Positions 35,539 to 44,753 of a stretch of DNA of 64,000 nucleotides are shown one piece after another. Under the pieces are notes generated by a model, which worked only from the letters and a program-made list of their open reading frames with translations, searched no databases and had not been told where the DNA came from. The DNA is taken from NCBI GenBank assembly GCA_947303855.1, contig CAMYZO010000004.1, forward strand, positions 1-64,000. The letters are read 5' to 3'. Origin of the DNA: an uncultured Prevotellaceae bacterium (GTDB lineage Bacteria; Bacteroidota; Bacteroidia; Bacteroidales; Bacteroidaceae). The translations under genes were made by a program, and so were the position numbers. Each line of letters starts with the position of its first letter. The stretch's first letter is position 1.

Positions 35539-36846
35539 TCATTTCACCTGCTCAATCACAGTTTTTATTCCCTTAATCTTCTCACCGGTCGTCAGTTGCA
35601 GCACCTGCTGCAGTTTCTGACGGCTGACAGCGGCATAGGCATAGCGGTCCATCACATCGACGCGTCCTATCTCCGATGGACTGAGTCCACCCTTCTTACA
35701 GAGGAATCCGACGATGTCGCCTTTAGAAAGCTTGTCCTTCTTGCCCTTGCCTATATAGACGGTGGCCATGCGGGGTGCAGCAGGTTGCTCACTGGAGGCA
35801 GTTGGTTCAAAGCGTTCCACGCTGCCCTCAACGAAGTCGGGCATTTGCTCTTGAGGGCCGACGATAAAGTAGGTACGACCAAGCTTATCCCAGCGGGCAG
35901 TGCGGCCCACACGGTGAATCATCTCCTGTTCGTTCTGGGGCAGATGGTAGTGAATGATGTTCTCAATACCAGGAATGTCGAGTCCACGACTGGCCAGATC
36001 GGTGCTGACGAATATGTTTGCAGAGCCATTGGAGAACTTGTAGAGCGCATCCTCGCGCTGTTTCTGCTCCATTCCGCCGTGAAAGGCGCTGGTTGCAAAA
36101 CCCTGACTGCACAGGTAGGCATCAACACGTTCCACGGCATCGCGGAAGCCAAGAAAAACGATGCTCTGCTGACTGCCGTGCTGGAGCAGCAGGTGTTTCA
36201 GCGTCTCCAACTTGTCCTTAGCCGGACTTTTCACCTCATACAAAGTGACACGCTCCGACACCTGCTGTTCTTTCTCAAGGAAGTCGAGTCGTTGCACACG
36301 TCCCATCCGCACAAAGTCGGGAATCTGTTCGGCATCGGTAGCCGACAACAGTATATGACGACGAATGCCAGGCAACTTTTTGAGCAGCCTGGCCATTTCG
36401 TCGTGGAATCCCATTTCAAGACATTTGTCAAACTCGTCGATGACGAGGTATTGTATGCCGTAAGGACTGATGTTGCCCTTGTCAAGATGGTCGTTTAGCC
36501 GTCCTGGCGTACCAAAGACTATCTGAGGCTGGATCTCCCGTAACTTGCGGTGCTCTTCCATAGCCGTACGCCCGCCATAGCATGCCGCCGAGTGTAGTCC
36601 GCTACCCAGGTCGTGTAGCACACGGTCGGTCTGAAGTGCCAGTTCACGTCCCGGCACAATGACAAGAGCCTGCAACTGATGCGACTGTCTGTCAATCAGT
36701 TGAAGGAGCGGCAGCAGGTAGGCCAGTGTCTTGCCTGACCCCGTAGGCGAGAGCAGTACGACGTCTTGCGTTCCATGCAGTATGGCACGCTCTGCCTGGC
36801 GCTGCATCTCATTAAGTTCGGTAATGCCCAGTCTCTCCAACTGCAT
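35539..36846 (-). CDS. DEAD-box-type RNA helicase, DbpA-like
   Basis: The 435-residue protein has helicase motifs I (SPTGSGKTLAYLLP, about 33), II (VIDEFDKCLEMG, about 137, DEFD rather than DEAD), III (LSATD), and VI (HRVGRTARWDKLG, about 320). A C-terminal DbpA-type RNA-binding domain follows (MATVYIGKGKKDKLSKGDIVGFL, then GRVDVMDRYAYAAV, about 360-435). DbpA binds hairpin 92 of 23S rRNA and acts in large-subunit assembly; that role is inferred. It lies nine bases after the OmpH-like gene on the same strand. Confidence 0.88.
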   Translation of the reverse strand: MQLERLGITELNEMQRQAERAILHGTQDVVLLSPTGSGKTLAYLLPLLQLIDRQSHQLQALVIVPGRELALQTDRVLHDLGSGLHSAACYGGRTAMEEHRKLREIQPQIVFGTPGRLNDHLDKGNISPYGIQYLVIDEFDKCLEMGFHDEMARLLKKLPGIRRHILLSATDAEQIPDFVRMGRVQRLDFLEKEQQVSERVTLYEVKSPAKDKLETLKHLLLQHGSQQSIVFLGFRDAVERVDAYLCSQGFATSAFHGGMEQKQREDALYKFSNGSANIFVSTDLASRGLDIPGIENIIHYHLPQNEQEMIHRVGRTARWDKLGRTYFIVGPQEQMPDFVEGSVERFEPTASSEQPAAPRMATVYIGKGKKDKLSKGDIVGFLCKKGGLSPSEIGRVDVMDRYAYAAVSRQKLQQVLQLTTGEKIKGIKTVIEQVK

Positions 36847-36855
36847 AGCCTCGGA

Positions 36856-37467
36856 TTATTTCTTTTCTGCCTTCTTCTCCTCTTTCTTGGCAGATGGCTT
36901 GTAGCGTTTGTTCAGACCGTTGATGATATCGGTAGTGATGTCATACTTACGGTTGGCAAACAGGATGTTGTCGCCTGCCTTTGAAAGAATCAGGTCGTAT
37001 TTCTTGTCTTTGTTGTACGAAGTCAGGAAGTTGTTCAGTGAGTCACGCAGAGCCTCATTGAACTTCTGAGTCTCGCTGGCCAACTCACCCTCTAAGCGTG
37101 CCTGCAACTCCTGGAGGTCACGCTGCTGGCGCTCGATGGCTGCCTGCACGCCCTGGGCCTGTTCCCGGCTCTGGAAACCGTTGTTCTGCAGTTTCTGCTG
37201 GAAGTTGTTGACAGCAGCCTGCAACTGGTTGCCCTTCTGAGTCAGTGTGTTACGGGCGTTGTTGCTCTTTTTCTGCAGCGTTACGCTGTAGTCCTTAGCA
37301 AAGTTATACTGCGTCATCAGCGAGTCTACCTCTACGTATGCAATTTTCATACCTACAGTATTCTCAGCACCTGCAGCCTGTGGTTTCTCGTCCATCTTCG
37401 GACTTGCATTGTTGCACGAAGCCATCACGGCAGCAAAGGCCAGTGCACCAAAAACGTACTTTTTCAT
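36856..37467 (-). CDS. OmpH/Skp-like lipoprotein
   Basis: The 203-residue protein begins with a lipoprotein signal (FGALAFAAVMASCN). After a short linker comes IAYVEVDSLMTQYNFAKDYS, a typical OmpH/Skp opening, and a long glutamine-rich coiled coil (about 60-150). The C-terminal half closes with ILFANRKYDITTDIINGLNKRY, which is typical of the family, and a Lys/Glu tail. Skp-like proteins hold unfolded outer-membrane proteins in the periplasm; this one would be membrane-anchored. A direct repeat (TTTTCGATTTAC, twice) lies in the short spacer just upstream. It probably heads a unit with the helicase gene. Confidence 0.85.
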   Translation of the reverse strand: MKKYVFGALAFAAVMASCNNASPKMDEKPQAAGAENTVGMKIAYVEVDSLMTQYNFAKDYSVTLQKKSNNARNTLTQKGNQLQAAVNNFQQKLQNNGFQSREQAQGVQAAIERQQRDLQELQARLEGELASETQKFNEALRDSLNNFLTSYNKDKKYDLILSKAGDNILFANRKYDITTDIINGLNKRYKPSAKKEEKKAEKK

Positions 37468-37522
37468 ACCTTTAATAATATATTAATATAAATTTTCGAT
37501 TTACGATTTTCGATTTACAACT

Positions 37523-37726
37523 CTATTCTTCAATCTTCAGCATTTTCCTTGCCCTCAATTCGCGATCCTGATCCATCACGCAGTGGATGCCACGCTCACG
37601 CATAGCCTTACTATCATGAATGTGCTGTGACGAGAAGCGTCCATTCTTCTGTCCCAGCACCTTTACAAGCAGCAAAGCCATTCCGGCAGCCAGCAATAGT
37701 CCACTTATCAGCAAGGTTGCTATCAT
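37523..37726 (-). CDS. Small membrane protein, conserved type, unknown function
   Basis: I use the ATG at 37726 (MIATLLISGLLLAAGMALLLV), giving 67 residues; the track's start at 37738 is a TTG inside the promoter element. One N-terminal membrane helix is followed by a charged tail with CVMDQDRELRARKML. The -7 element TACCTTTG (minus strand, 37736-37743) ends nine bases before the ATG, so the mRNA should be nearly leaderless. The gene stands alone between the OmpH-like gene and mltG. Confidence 0.65.
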   Translation of the reverse strand: MIATLLISGLLLAAGMALLLVKVLGQKNGRFSSQHIHDSKAMRERGIHCVMDQDRELRARKMLKIEE

Positions 37727-37735
37727 TTCCGCCTG

Positions 37736-37743
37736 CAAAGGTA
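37736..37743 (-). promoter_or_regulatory. -7 element of the small membrane protein gene
   Basis: TACCTTTG on the minus strand, nine bases before the ATG at 37726. Confidence 0.55.
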
Positions 37744-37804
37744 AGCAAAATTATTGAGAAACAAGAATGACGGGCAAAATTTTGCAGTTATCAGCATTTT
37801 TTAG

Positions 37805-37812
37805 TAATTTTG
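37805..37812 (+). promoter_or_regulatory. -7 promoter element of mltG
   Basis: TAATTTTG, 28 bases before the ATG. It is divergent from the promoter of the small membrane protein gene, with only about 60 bases between the two elements. Confidence 0.6.
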
Positions 37813-37840
37813 CAGCCAAATTTTCAAAAAGAAAAGAATC

Positions 37841-38866
37841 ATGACAATGAACAAAGCCAAATATCTGCTGGCAGCAGCTGCTGTGTGTGTGTTGGCCATT
37901 GTGGCACTGGGCTACTATTTTTTCCTGACACCATTCTCAGACCAAGAAGAGACACAGTACGTATATATAGATAATGATGACACGATAGACTCCGTTCTGA
38001 CAAAACTGCGTCCCGTGGCAACCGAGCACGGACTGACGGGCTTCGGCACCATCATACGTCACACGGGCTATGCCAAGCGACCCCGCACAGGCCGGTATGC
38101 CATAGTACCCGGCAAGAGCACGCTTGAGACGGTCAGGAAGATGCGCAACGGACAGCAGGAGGCCATTATGCTCACCATCCCAGAAAGCCGGACGATGACA
38201 AAGCTGGCAGGGGTACTTGGTCGGAAACTGATGCTGGACTCAGTGCAGATAGCCGCTGCACTCATTGATGAGCCCTTCTGCAAGCGCTGGGGATATGACA
38301 CGGCTACCATTGCTGCCCTCTTCGTGCCTAACACATACGAGGTGTACTGGAACGTGACGCTGGACCGTCTGATGGAACGGATGGTGAAGGAGCACGACAA
38401 CTTCTGGAACGAGGAGCGCAGAGCCAAGGCTGAGGCTGCCGGACTGACTCCCAACGAGGTGGCCACACTGGCAAGCATCATTGATGAGGAGACCGCCAAT
38501 GTTGGGGAGAAACCGATGATAGCAGGCATGTACCTGAACCGCCTGCACAAGGGCATGCCCCTGCAGGCCGACCCTACGGTGAAGTTTGCCCTGCAGCAGT
38601 TTGAACTGCGCCGTATCTACCACGACATGCTGTTCTTTGACAGTCCCTATAACACGTACCGCAACACGGGACTGCCCCCAGGACCTATCAAGATAGCCTC
38701 CATCAAAGGCATGGAAGCCGTGCTGAACTATGTCAAGCACGACTTCCTGTACATGTGCGCCAAGGAGGACTTCTCCGGCACACATAATTTTGCTGTTTCC
38801 TACAACGAGCACCTACGCAATGCCGCCCGCTACGCTCGGGCCCTGAACGACAGGGGCATCAAGTAG
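37841..38866 (+). CDS. mltG: Endolytic murein transglycosylase MltG (YceG-like)
   Basis: MltG cuts nascent peptidoglycan strands and sets their length. The 341-residue protein has one N-terminal membrane helix (LLAAAAVCVLAIVALGYYFFL), a LysM-like segment (about 45-100), and the catalytic YceG domain. The latter carries LASIIDEETANVGEKPMIAGMYLNRLHKGMPLQADPT (about 205-245, catalytic Glu in DEET) and PYNTYRNTGLPPGPI. The start could also be the ATG at 37847. It is a single-gene unit. Confidence 0.94.
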   Translation: MTMNKAKYLLAAAAVCVLAIVALGYYFFLTPFSDQEETQYVYIDNDDTIDSVLTKLRPVATEHGLTGFGTIIRHTGYAKRPRTGRYAIVPGKSTLETVRKMRNGQQEAIMLTIPESRTMTKLAGVLGRKLMLDSVQIAAALIDEPFCKRWGYDTATIAALFVPNTYEVYWNVTLDRLMERMVKEHDNFWNEERRAKAEAAGLTPNEVATLASIIDEETANVGEKPMIAGMYLNRLHKGMPLQADPTVKFALQQFELRRIYHDMLFFDSPYNTYRNTGLPPGPIKIASIKGMEAVLNYVKHDFLYMCAKEDFSGTHNFAVSYNEHLRNAARYARALNDRGIK

Positions 38867-38894
38867 CGGGCGGCAAAAGATTGCTAATTACTAT

Positions 38895-39887
38895 TTATTC
38901 ATTCGACTGCAGAACCAGTTTCAGTGAGGCATCCCACTTCTTCTTGCTGTCATCGTCGAAGTTAATCTTCATCGTCAGGTCGCAGCCTTTGTTCTTGAAG
39001 ACCAGTGATATCTTGGTATCGTTGTTGATAAACTTGTTACCAGTGCTGCCTGCCTTCATCGTAATCTTGATAGAGGTCTTGTTGGTGTCGGCCCAGGTCC
39101 AGGTAGCCACATCCTCGGCACCACCCACGTAAGCCAGAATGAACAGGCCGTTCTTGGTAGCGGTCAGACTCTTTATCTGCTTGTTAAGGTCTTCCTTCTC
39201 ACTGACAGTGAAGTTCACGCCACGGGAAGCAGCCTCGTCAAGCACGTCCTTCAGGAAGAACACGCCATTGTGACTGTAAATATCCTTATAGGCCTCCACG
39301 TCGGTACTCTTCAGTTCGAGCGTAGCACCCTGAATGTTCCATGTACGTGCAAAATTGTTCATGGCTTGCTCAGGTGTTATGGGCGAAATAGCCTCCTCGG
39401 CATCAACGCTGGAGCCGTCGCCACCGGTGCTATAGGCGAATGTATTGCCCTCAAGCAAAACGGTAATACTGATTTCGAGTTTGGTGCTGTTGCCGGCACG
39501 TGTCCCGCTTGGAACAATTCTCACAATACCTTTGATTTTGGTGCCATTCATTCTGAATTCGTTGCCATTACGGGCAGCGCTCTCCATGACATATTTCGAC
39601 TCGCCGGTCGATGGGTCTATAATCTCCAGAAGAATCTGACTGCTCTCAGTGATGTCGATAGTCTTCAGTTGTTTGAGTTGATCCTCTCCAGTAACAGACG
39701 CTGCTGGCAGCGGGGTGTTCAGTTTAAACTCCACGGCATTGTCGGCTGTGGCTGGCTTAGACAGGTTCACTGCCGTGTTCGTGTTGGTATTGCTACCGCT
39801 GTTGTCATCGTCGCTACTACTGCTGCAGGCCGTGAAGGTGAGGGCTGCAAAGGCAGAGAAAGCAACAAGAAATAGATTCTTTTTCAT
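38895..39887 (-). CDS. Lipoprotein of unknown function
   Basis: The 330-residue protein has a lipoprotein signal (FSAFAALTFTACSSSSDDD) and an Asp/Ser/Asn-rich linker, a pattern typical of surface-exposed Bacteroidetes lipoproteins. The rest is beta-rich and soluble, with VATWTWADTNKTSIKI and CDLTMKINFDDDSKKKWDASLKLVLQ near the C terminus; no family is recognised. An outer-membrane barrel gene lies 32 bases upstream on the same strand, so they may be co-expressed surface proteins. Confidence 0.7.
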   Translation of the reverse strand: MKKNLFLVAFSAFAALTFTACSSSSDDDNSGSNTNTNTAVNLSKPATADNAVEFKLNTPLPAASVTGEDQLKQLKTIDITESSQILLEIIDPSTGESKYVMESAARNGNEFRMNGTKIKGIVRIVPSGTRAGNSTKLEISITVLLEGNTFAYSTGGDGSSVDAEEAISPITPEQAMNNFARTWNIQGATLELKSTDVEAYKDIYSHNGVFFLKDVLDEAASRGVNFTVSEKEDLNKQIKSLTATKNGLFILAYVGGAEDVATWTWADTNKTSIKITMKAGSTGNKFINNDTKISLVFKNKGCDLTMKINFDDDSKKKWDASLKLVLQSNE

Positions 39888-39919
39888 AATCGTAAATGTT
39901 TGTAAAGTTATAGTTTGAA

Positions 39920-40735
39920 TTAGAATATGCGACCTGTCAGACGGACATTGAGTACCGGATATACAATAATCTTGTTGGCAATCTCCAGGGCATCTCTCAC
40001 GTCTTTCATGTAATCAGCCTCGCCGGTACGCGGGGTTTTCACCTCGTCGTAGGTGAACTTGTGGTACGACAGATTGTCGCGACCGAAAGTACCCCAAGGC
40101 TTCGTTGTCTCGACGCCTACACCCGGTGTTCCCCAGAACTTGACACCGAAGTCGAACGACACGCTCACGCGGTTCTTCTTGGGAATGGCACGACCGAAGC
40201 CTATACCAATATAGGGTTTGAAACTGTTCACCTTCACGTCGGCATGTACGTCACCATTGTCATCGCAGGTAATAGCGTAGTCGCCAACTCTGATACCAGT
40301 ATCCTTATCCTTGAAGAACGGTCCTGCATTTTCGGCCTTCACCGCCGTACTGCTGCCAATAAAAGCACCAGCGGTAACATGGAACGAACTGGTCTGGAAA
40401 GGATAGAAGTCGGCCAAAATCTTAAAGTCGAAAATATTCAACTTACCATCAATATCAACCTTTGGGTACACTGCGGGATCGTCAATCTCCACGTCTTTCT
40501 TAGTGTACTTAATAGCCGGCATAAAGGATATACCTGCTCTGACTGCTCCCCAGTCTGTTAATGGGGCTGCAACATCGATACCTATACCGTCGGTACCCAG
40601 GGATACGCCTGCGCCCACATGGTCGAAGAATCCGAATTCCCCATCAAAGCTCTGTGCTCTTGAGGGAGTAGTAAAAAAAGTCATAGCCAAAGCTATGATT
40701 CCGCCCGAAATGAGTAGTGATTTGCTTCTTTTCAT
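39920..40735 (-). CDS. Outer-membrane beta-barrel protein
   Basis: A signal peptide (LISGGIIALAMTFFTTPSRAQ) is followed by alternating beta strands (HVGAGVSLGTDGIGIDVAAPL, FDFKILADFYPF, FKPYIGIGFGRAI). It ends in an aromatic residue (RLTGRIF), as outer-membrane barrels do. The length, 271 residues, fits a barrel of eight to twelve strands. The ligand is unknown. A -7 element TACCTTTG (minus strand, 40781-40788) lies about 45 bases before the ATG. The lipoprotein gene follows on the same strand. Confidence 0.75.
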   Translation of the reverse strand: MKRSKSLLISGGIIALAMTFFTTPSRAQSFDGEFGFFDHVGAGVSLGTDGIGIDVAAPLTDWGAVRAGISFMPAIKYTKKDVEIDDPAVYPKVDIDGKLNIFDFKILADFYPFQTSSFHVTAGAFIGSSTAVKAENAGPFFKDKDTGIRVGDYAITCDDNGDVHADVKVNSFKPYIGIGFGRAIPKKNRVSVSFDFGVKFWGTPGVGVETTKPWGTFGRDNLSYHKFTYDEVKTPRTGEADYMKDVRDALEIANKIIVYPVLNVRLTGRIF

Positions 40736-40889
40736 AATAAGAGTTTGTTAAAATTAGACAATAAATGTTTCATTTGGGTACAAAGGTAAGAAAAAATTTA
40801 TAATATCCGACATTTGGGACGTAAATAATTTGATACATCGTAAAAAAAATAATGACGGCTGAACTTTTGGCCGTTTCAGAAATAATGTG

Positions 40890-40897
40890 TAACTTTG
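40890..40897 (+). promoter_or_regulatory. -7 promoter element of glnS
   Basis: TAACTTTG, 26 bases before the chosen glnS ATG. The ORF track's earlier start (40852) lies upstream of this element and cannot be used from it. Confidence 0.65.
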
Positions 40898-40923
40898 CAC
40901 CCCATAATAATTATATAAGGTAT

Positions 40924-42699
40924 ATGGCAGAGAAAATTGCATTAGAAACAGAAGAGAAGAAAACCTCAGGTACGTCTTCTCAGTCCGTGAGTTTTGTGGA
41001 GCAGAAAGTGATTGACGACCTGGCCGCCGGCAAGAACGGAGGCCGTTTTCAGACCCGCTTTCCACCCGAGCCCAACGGATATTTGCACATTGGCCACGCC
41101 AAGGCTATAGCCATCGATTTCGGTCTGGCCAAGAAGTATGGTGGTGAGTGCAACCTGCGTTTCGACGACACGAACCCCGTCAAAGAAGATACAGAATATA
41201 TTGAGAATATCGAGAGCGACATTAAGTGGCTGGGCTTTGAGTGGGCACACGTCTACTATGCCAGCGACTATTTCCAGCAGTTGTGGGACTTTGCCGTATG
41301 GCTCATTCAGCAGGGCCGTGCATACGTCGACGAGCAGTCGGCAGAGGTCATAGCCCAGCAGAAGGGCACAACGACCAGCCCTGGTACCAACTCGCCTTTC
41401 CGCGACCGTCCCGTTGAGGAGAACCTCAAACTGTTTGAATACATGAACAGCGGCAAATGTGAGCCTGGCACACTTGTCCTGCGTGCCAAGATTGACATGG
41501 CCCACCCGAACATGCTGTTCCGCGACCCGCTTATCTACCGTGTGCTGAACATTCCCCATGTGAAGACCGGCTCAAAGTGGAACGCCTATCCGATGTATGA
41601 CTTCACCCACGGTCAGTGCGACTATCTGGAGGGGGTTACCCACTCATGGTGTACACTGGAGTTTGTGGAGCACCGTCCCCTCTACGATCTGTTTGTGACG
41701 TGGATGAAGGAATGGCGCGGCGAGACCGCCAACATTGAGGACAACCGTCCGCGCCAGACGGAGTTCAACAAACTGAACCTGAACTACACGCTCATGTCGA
41801 AGCGCAACCTGCTGGCGATGGTCAACGAGGGTATGGTCAGCGGATGGGACGACCCCCGCATGCCTACCATCTGCGGTCTGCGACGCCGCGGCTATTCCCC
41901 TGAGAGCATCATCAAGTTCATCGACAAGATTGGCTACACCAAACTGGATGCCCTGAACGATATGGCGCTGCTCGAGAGCGTCGTGCGCGACGACCTGAAC
42001 AGCCGTGCCCAGCGTGTGGCTGCTGTTCTTGACCCCGTGAAGGTGGTCATCACCAACTATCCTGATGGGCAGACCGAGATGCTCACCGCCGTCAACAATC
42101 CTGAGAACGAAGCCGACGGCACCCACGAGGTGGAGTTCAGCCGCGAACTGTGGATTGAGCGCGACGACTTCCAGAAGATTGCCGAGAAGAAGTTCATGCG
42201 TCTGGCTCCCGGCAAGGAGGTGCGCCTGAAGAATGCCTATATTATTAAATGTAATGAAGAGCACCCCTGCGACGAGGATGCTGACGGACGCGTGACCACC
42301 ATCTACTGCACCTACGACCCAGAGACGCGCAGCGGCCTGCCTGGTGCCGACCGCAAGATCAAGGGCAAGACCCTGCACTGGGTAAGCTGCCACAACGCCG
42401 TACGTGCCGAGGTCAGGCTGTACGACCGTCTGTGGCGTGTTGAGAATCCGCGCGACGAGATGGCTGCCATACGCGAAGCACAGCAGTGCGATGCCGTAAC
42501 GGCCATGAAGCAGATTATCAACCCTGACTCTCTGACGATACTTGACAACTGCTATATTGAGCCCTTTGCCACGCAGATGAAGCCGCTGAGTTATCTGCAG
42601 TTCCAGCGCTTAGGATACTTCAACGTAGACCCCGACTCAACCCCCGACAAGCCTGTCTTCAACAAGACCGTCGGCTTGAAGGACACATGGAAAAAGTAA
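40924..42699 (+). CDS. glnS: Glutaminyl-tRNA synthetase
   Basis: GlnS charges tRNA-Gln directly with glutamine. I use the ATG at 40924 (MAEKIALE), giving 591 residues, because the promoter lies downstream of the track's earlier start. The class I signatures are present: HIGH-type PNGYLHIGHAKA (about 52-63) and KMSKS-type LMSKRNLLAMV (about 300). The C-terminal anticodon-binding beta-barrels run to the end. Presence of glnS means Gln-tRNA need not be made by the amidotransferase route. A TPR gene follows after 12 bases. Confidence 0.96.
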   Translation: MAEKIALETEEKKTSGTSSQSVSFVEQKVIDDLAAGKNGGRFQTRFPPEPNGYLHIGHAKAIAIDFGLAKKYGGECNLRFDDTNPVKEDTEYIENIESDIKWLGFEWAHVYYASDYFQQLWDFAVWLIQQGRAYVDEQSAEVIAQQKGTTTSPGTNSPFRDRPVEENLKLFEYMNSGKCEPGTLVLRAKIDMAHPNMLFRDPLIYRVLNIPHVKTGSKWNAYPMYDFTHGQCDYLEGVTHSWCTLEFVEHRPLYDLFVTWMKEWRGETANIEDNRPRQTEFNKLNLNYTLMSKRNLLAMVNEGMVSGWDDPRMPTICGLRRRGYSPESIIKFIDKIGYTKLDALNDMALLESVVRDDLNSRAQRVAAVLDPVKVVITNYPDGQTEMLTAVNNPENEADGTHEVEFSRELWIERDDFQKIAEKKFMRLAPGKEVRLKNAYIIKCNEEHPCDEDADGRVTTIYCTYDPETRSGLPGADRKIKGKTLHWVSCHNAVRAEVRLYDRLWRVENPRDEMAAIREAQQCDAVTAMKQIINPDSLTILDNCYIEPFATQMKPLSYLQFQRLGYFNVDPDSTPDKPVFNKTVGLKDTWKK

Positions 42700-42711
42700 C
42701 AGCAGAGAGAG

Positions 42712-44127
42712 ATGACCGACGAGGAGTATTTCAATGACGAGGAGTTCCGCGAGATGCTGGACGACTATGAGCGCACAGTGGCCGACGGCCAGCTGGTGTT
42801 CATGGACGTTGACGATCTTGCCGACATTGCCGAATACTACCAGCTGCACGAACGCTATGACGACGCGCAGCGGGCAATAGACCGTGCCATTGAACTGCAG
42901 CCCGACTCCATCATCGCCCTGAACTACAAAGCCCATGAAGCCATTGGCAACGGCGACTATCAGGCTGCCAAAGACTATCTGGAAAGGATGGACGACAAGC
43001 AGGCTCCTGAATACATCTACAGCCGCGCCGAAATCATGATGGCACAAGGCATGACCGACGAAGCCGACCAATATCTGCTTGACTGCGTGAAAGACCTGCC
43101 CCGTGACGAATATCAGGACTATGTGATCGACATCGCCAACCTGTGGACAGAATACGGTAACAGCGAGAAGGGCATGGAGTGGATGTTGCGCGCCCATCCG
43201 GAAGAGACCGAGGATTTCAAGGAGCTGATGGCACGCACCTACTTCGGCATAGGAGCCTACGATGACTCGGAGCGTCTCTTCAATGAACTGTTAGACAAGA
43301 ACCCGTTCCAGAAACGCTATTGGAACGCCCTGGCCAGCACACAGTACATGAAGGAGGACTATAGCGGCGCTATCACCAGCAGCGAATACGCCATAGCTAT
43401 CGACCCCGACGACCCTGACGCCCTGCTGGCAAAAGCCAATGCCTTGAACAGCCTGAGCAACAATGAAGAGGCTATCAAGTACTATGATCGCTACCTGGCG
43501 AAAATACCCGATGACGAGTTTGCACTGCTCAACGCCGGCAGCTGCCTGGTAAATGTGGGCAAATACGAAGAGGCCATTGTGAAACTACAGAAGGCGGAGG
43601 AGCTGGCCGCAACTGACTCCCAGTACCTGGCAGACATCTACCAGGAACTGGCCTTCGCCTACAGCGAGCTGCATAAGCCTGAGACAGCCCTTTTCTACAT
43701 AGACAAGACGCTGTCAATGGACTGCAATCAGAATGAGATGCTGGTCATTCGCGGACATATCCTGCTGTCGAACAACTTTAATGACGAGGCAGAGCAGTCC
43801 TATAAGCAGGCCATCAGCCAGTCGGGCTACGACCCTCACATCATCCTGCGTGCAGCCATTTCCATCTACGACAACCAGTATGTCACCACAGCCTATAGCA
43901 TGCTGACACAGCTGCTTGACACCGTCAGCGACGACTGGAACAGAGGTTACTCCTATATGGCCCTCTGCTGTCACGACCTTGGCCGCCACAAGGAATACCT
44001 GCACTATCTTGAAGAGGCCTGCCGCCGTAATCCCGAAGAAGCCAAGGGCGCTCTGGGCTTTCTGTTTCCTGAGGGTATGGCTCCCAGTGACTATTATCAG
44101 TACGAACTAAACAGACTGAATACATGA
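42712..44127 (+). CDS. TPR-repeat protein of unknown function
   Basis: The 471-residue protein is acidic at the N terminus (TDEEYFNDEEFREMLDDYE) and then consists of tandem tetratricopeptide repeats to near the end, for example DDAQRAIDRAIELQPDSIIALNYKAHEAI and SGAITSSEYAIAIDPDDPDALLAKANAL. No signal peptide or membrane helix is visible, so it is probably a cytoplasmic protein-binding scaffold. It lies 12 bases after glnS, and its last four bases overlap the DedA gene (ATGA), so the three are likely co-transcribed. Confidence 0.85.
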   Translation: MTDEEYFNDEEFREMLDDYERTVADGQLVFMDVDDLADIAEYYQLHERYDDAQRAIDRAIELQPDSIIALNYKAHEAIGNGDYQAAKDYLERMDDKQAPEYIYSRAEIMMAQGMTDEADQYLLDCVKDLPRDEYQDYVIDIANLWTEYGNSEKGMEWMLRAHPEETEDFKELMARTYFGIGAYDDSERLFNELLDKNPFQKRYWNALASTQYMKEDYSGAITSSEYAIAIDPDDPDALLAKANALNSLSNNEEAIKYYDRYLAKIPDDEFALLNAGSCLVNVGKYEEAIVKLQKAEELAATDSQYLADIYQELAFAYSELHKPETALFYIDKTLSMDCNQNEMLVIRGHILLSNNFNDEAEQSYKQAISQSGYDPHIILRAAISIYDNQYVTTAYSMLTQLLDTVSDDWNRGYSYMALCCHDLGRHKEYLHYLEEACRRNPEEAKGALGFLFPEGMAPSDYYQYELNRLNT

Positions 44128-44750
44128 ACCTGATAAGCACCCTGCTCAACAACCTGAACTACCCCACCATCTTCCTGCTGATGCTGCTGGAGAGCACCGT
44201 CGTGCCCGTACCTTCCGAGCTGGTAGTGGCACCTGCTGCCTATCATGCTGCCGGCGGCCACCTCAACGTGCTCCTGGTAGTGCTCTTTGCCACTATCGGA
44301 GCCGACGTGGGAGCATCCATCAACTATTTTGTAGCCCTCTATGTAGGCCGCCCCATCATCTACCGTTTTGCCAACAGCCGCTGGGGAAAGATGTGCCTGC
44401 TTAATCAGGAGAAAATTGAGAAGAGCGAGCGTTACTTTGACCAGCACGGCATCGTGGCAACGCTCACCGGCCGACTCATACCCGGCATCCGCCACCTCAT
44501 CTCGCTGCCTGCCGGACTGGCTCGCATGAACTACTGGAAATTCCTGCTCTACACCACTATAGGTGCAGGCTGCTGGCATGCCATCCTGGCGGCTATGGGC
44601 TGGTATCTGCATGCCGTCGTCCCCGAGGAGCAGCTTGAGGAAACCATCAAGCAGTACAACCACTACATCGTGGCCGCCATCCTCGTCCTCGTCGTGCTGG
44701 CCGCAGCCTATTTCATCATCAAGCACAAGTTAAATAAAAAAAGACTATAG
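44124..44750 (+). CDS. DedA family membrane protein
   Basis: The 208-residue protein has the DedA/SNARE-associated pattern: FLLMLLESTVVPVPSELVVAPAAYHAAGG (about 13-40), GADVGASINYFVALYVG, and the conserved LTGRLIPGIRHLISLPAGLARMNYWKFLLYT (about 115-145). Several helices are predicted. Recent work links DedA proteins to lipid (undecaprenyl phosphate) recycling across the membrane; which lipid here is an inference. It overlaps the TPR gene and ends three bases before manC. Confidence 0.9.
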   Translation: MNLISTLLNNLNYPTIFLLMLLESTVVPVPSELVVAPAAYHAAGGHLNVLLVVLFATIGADVGASINYFVALYVGRPIIYRFANSRWGKMCLLNQEKIEKSERYFDQHGIVATLTGRLIPGIRHLISLPAGLARMNYWKFLLYTTIGAGCWHAILAAMGWYLHAVVPEEQLEETIKQYNHYIVAAILVLVVLAAAYFIIKHKLNKKRL

Positions 44751-44753
44751 ATT

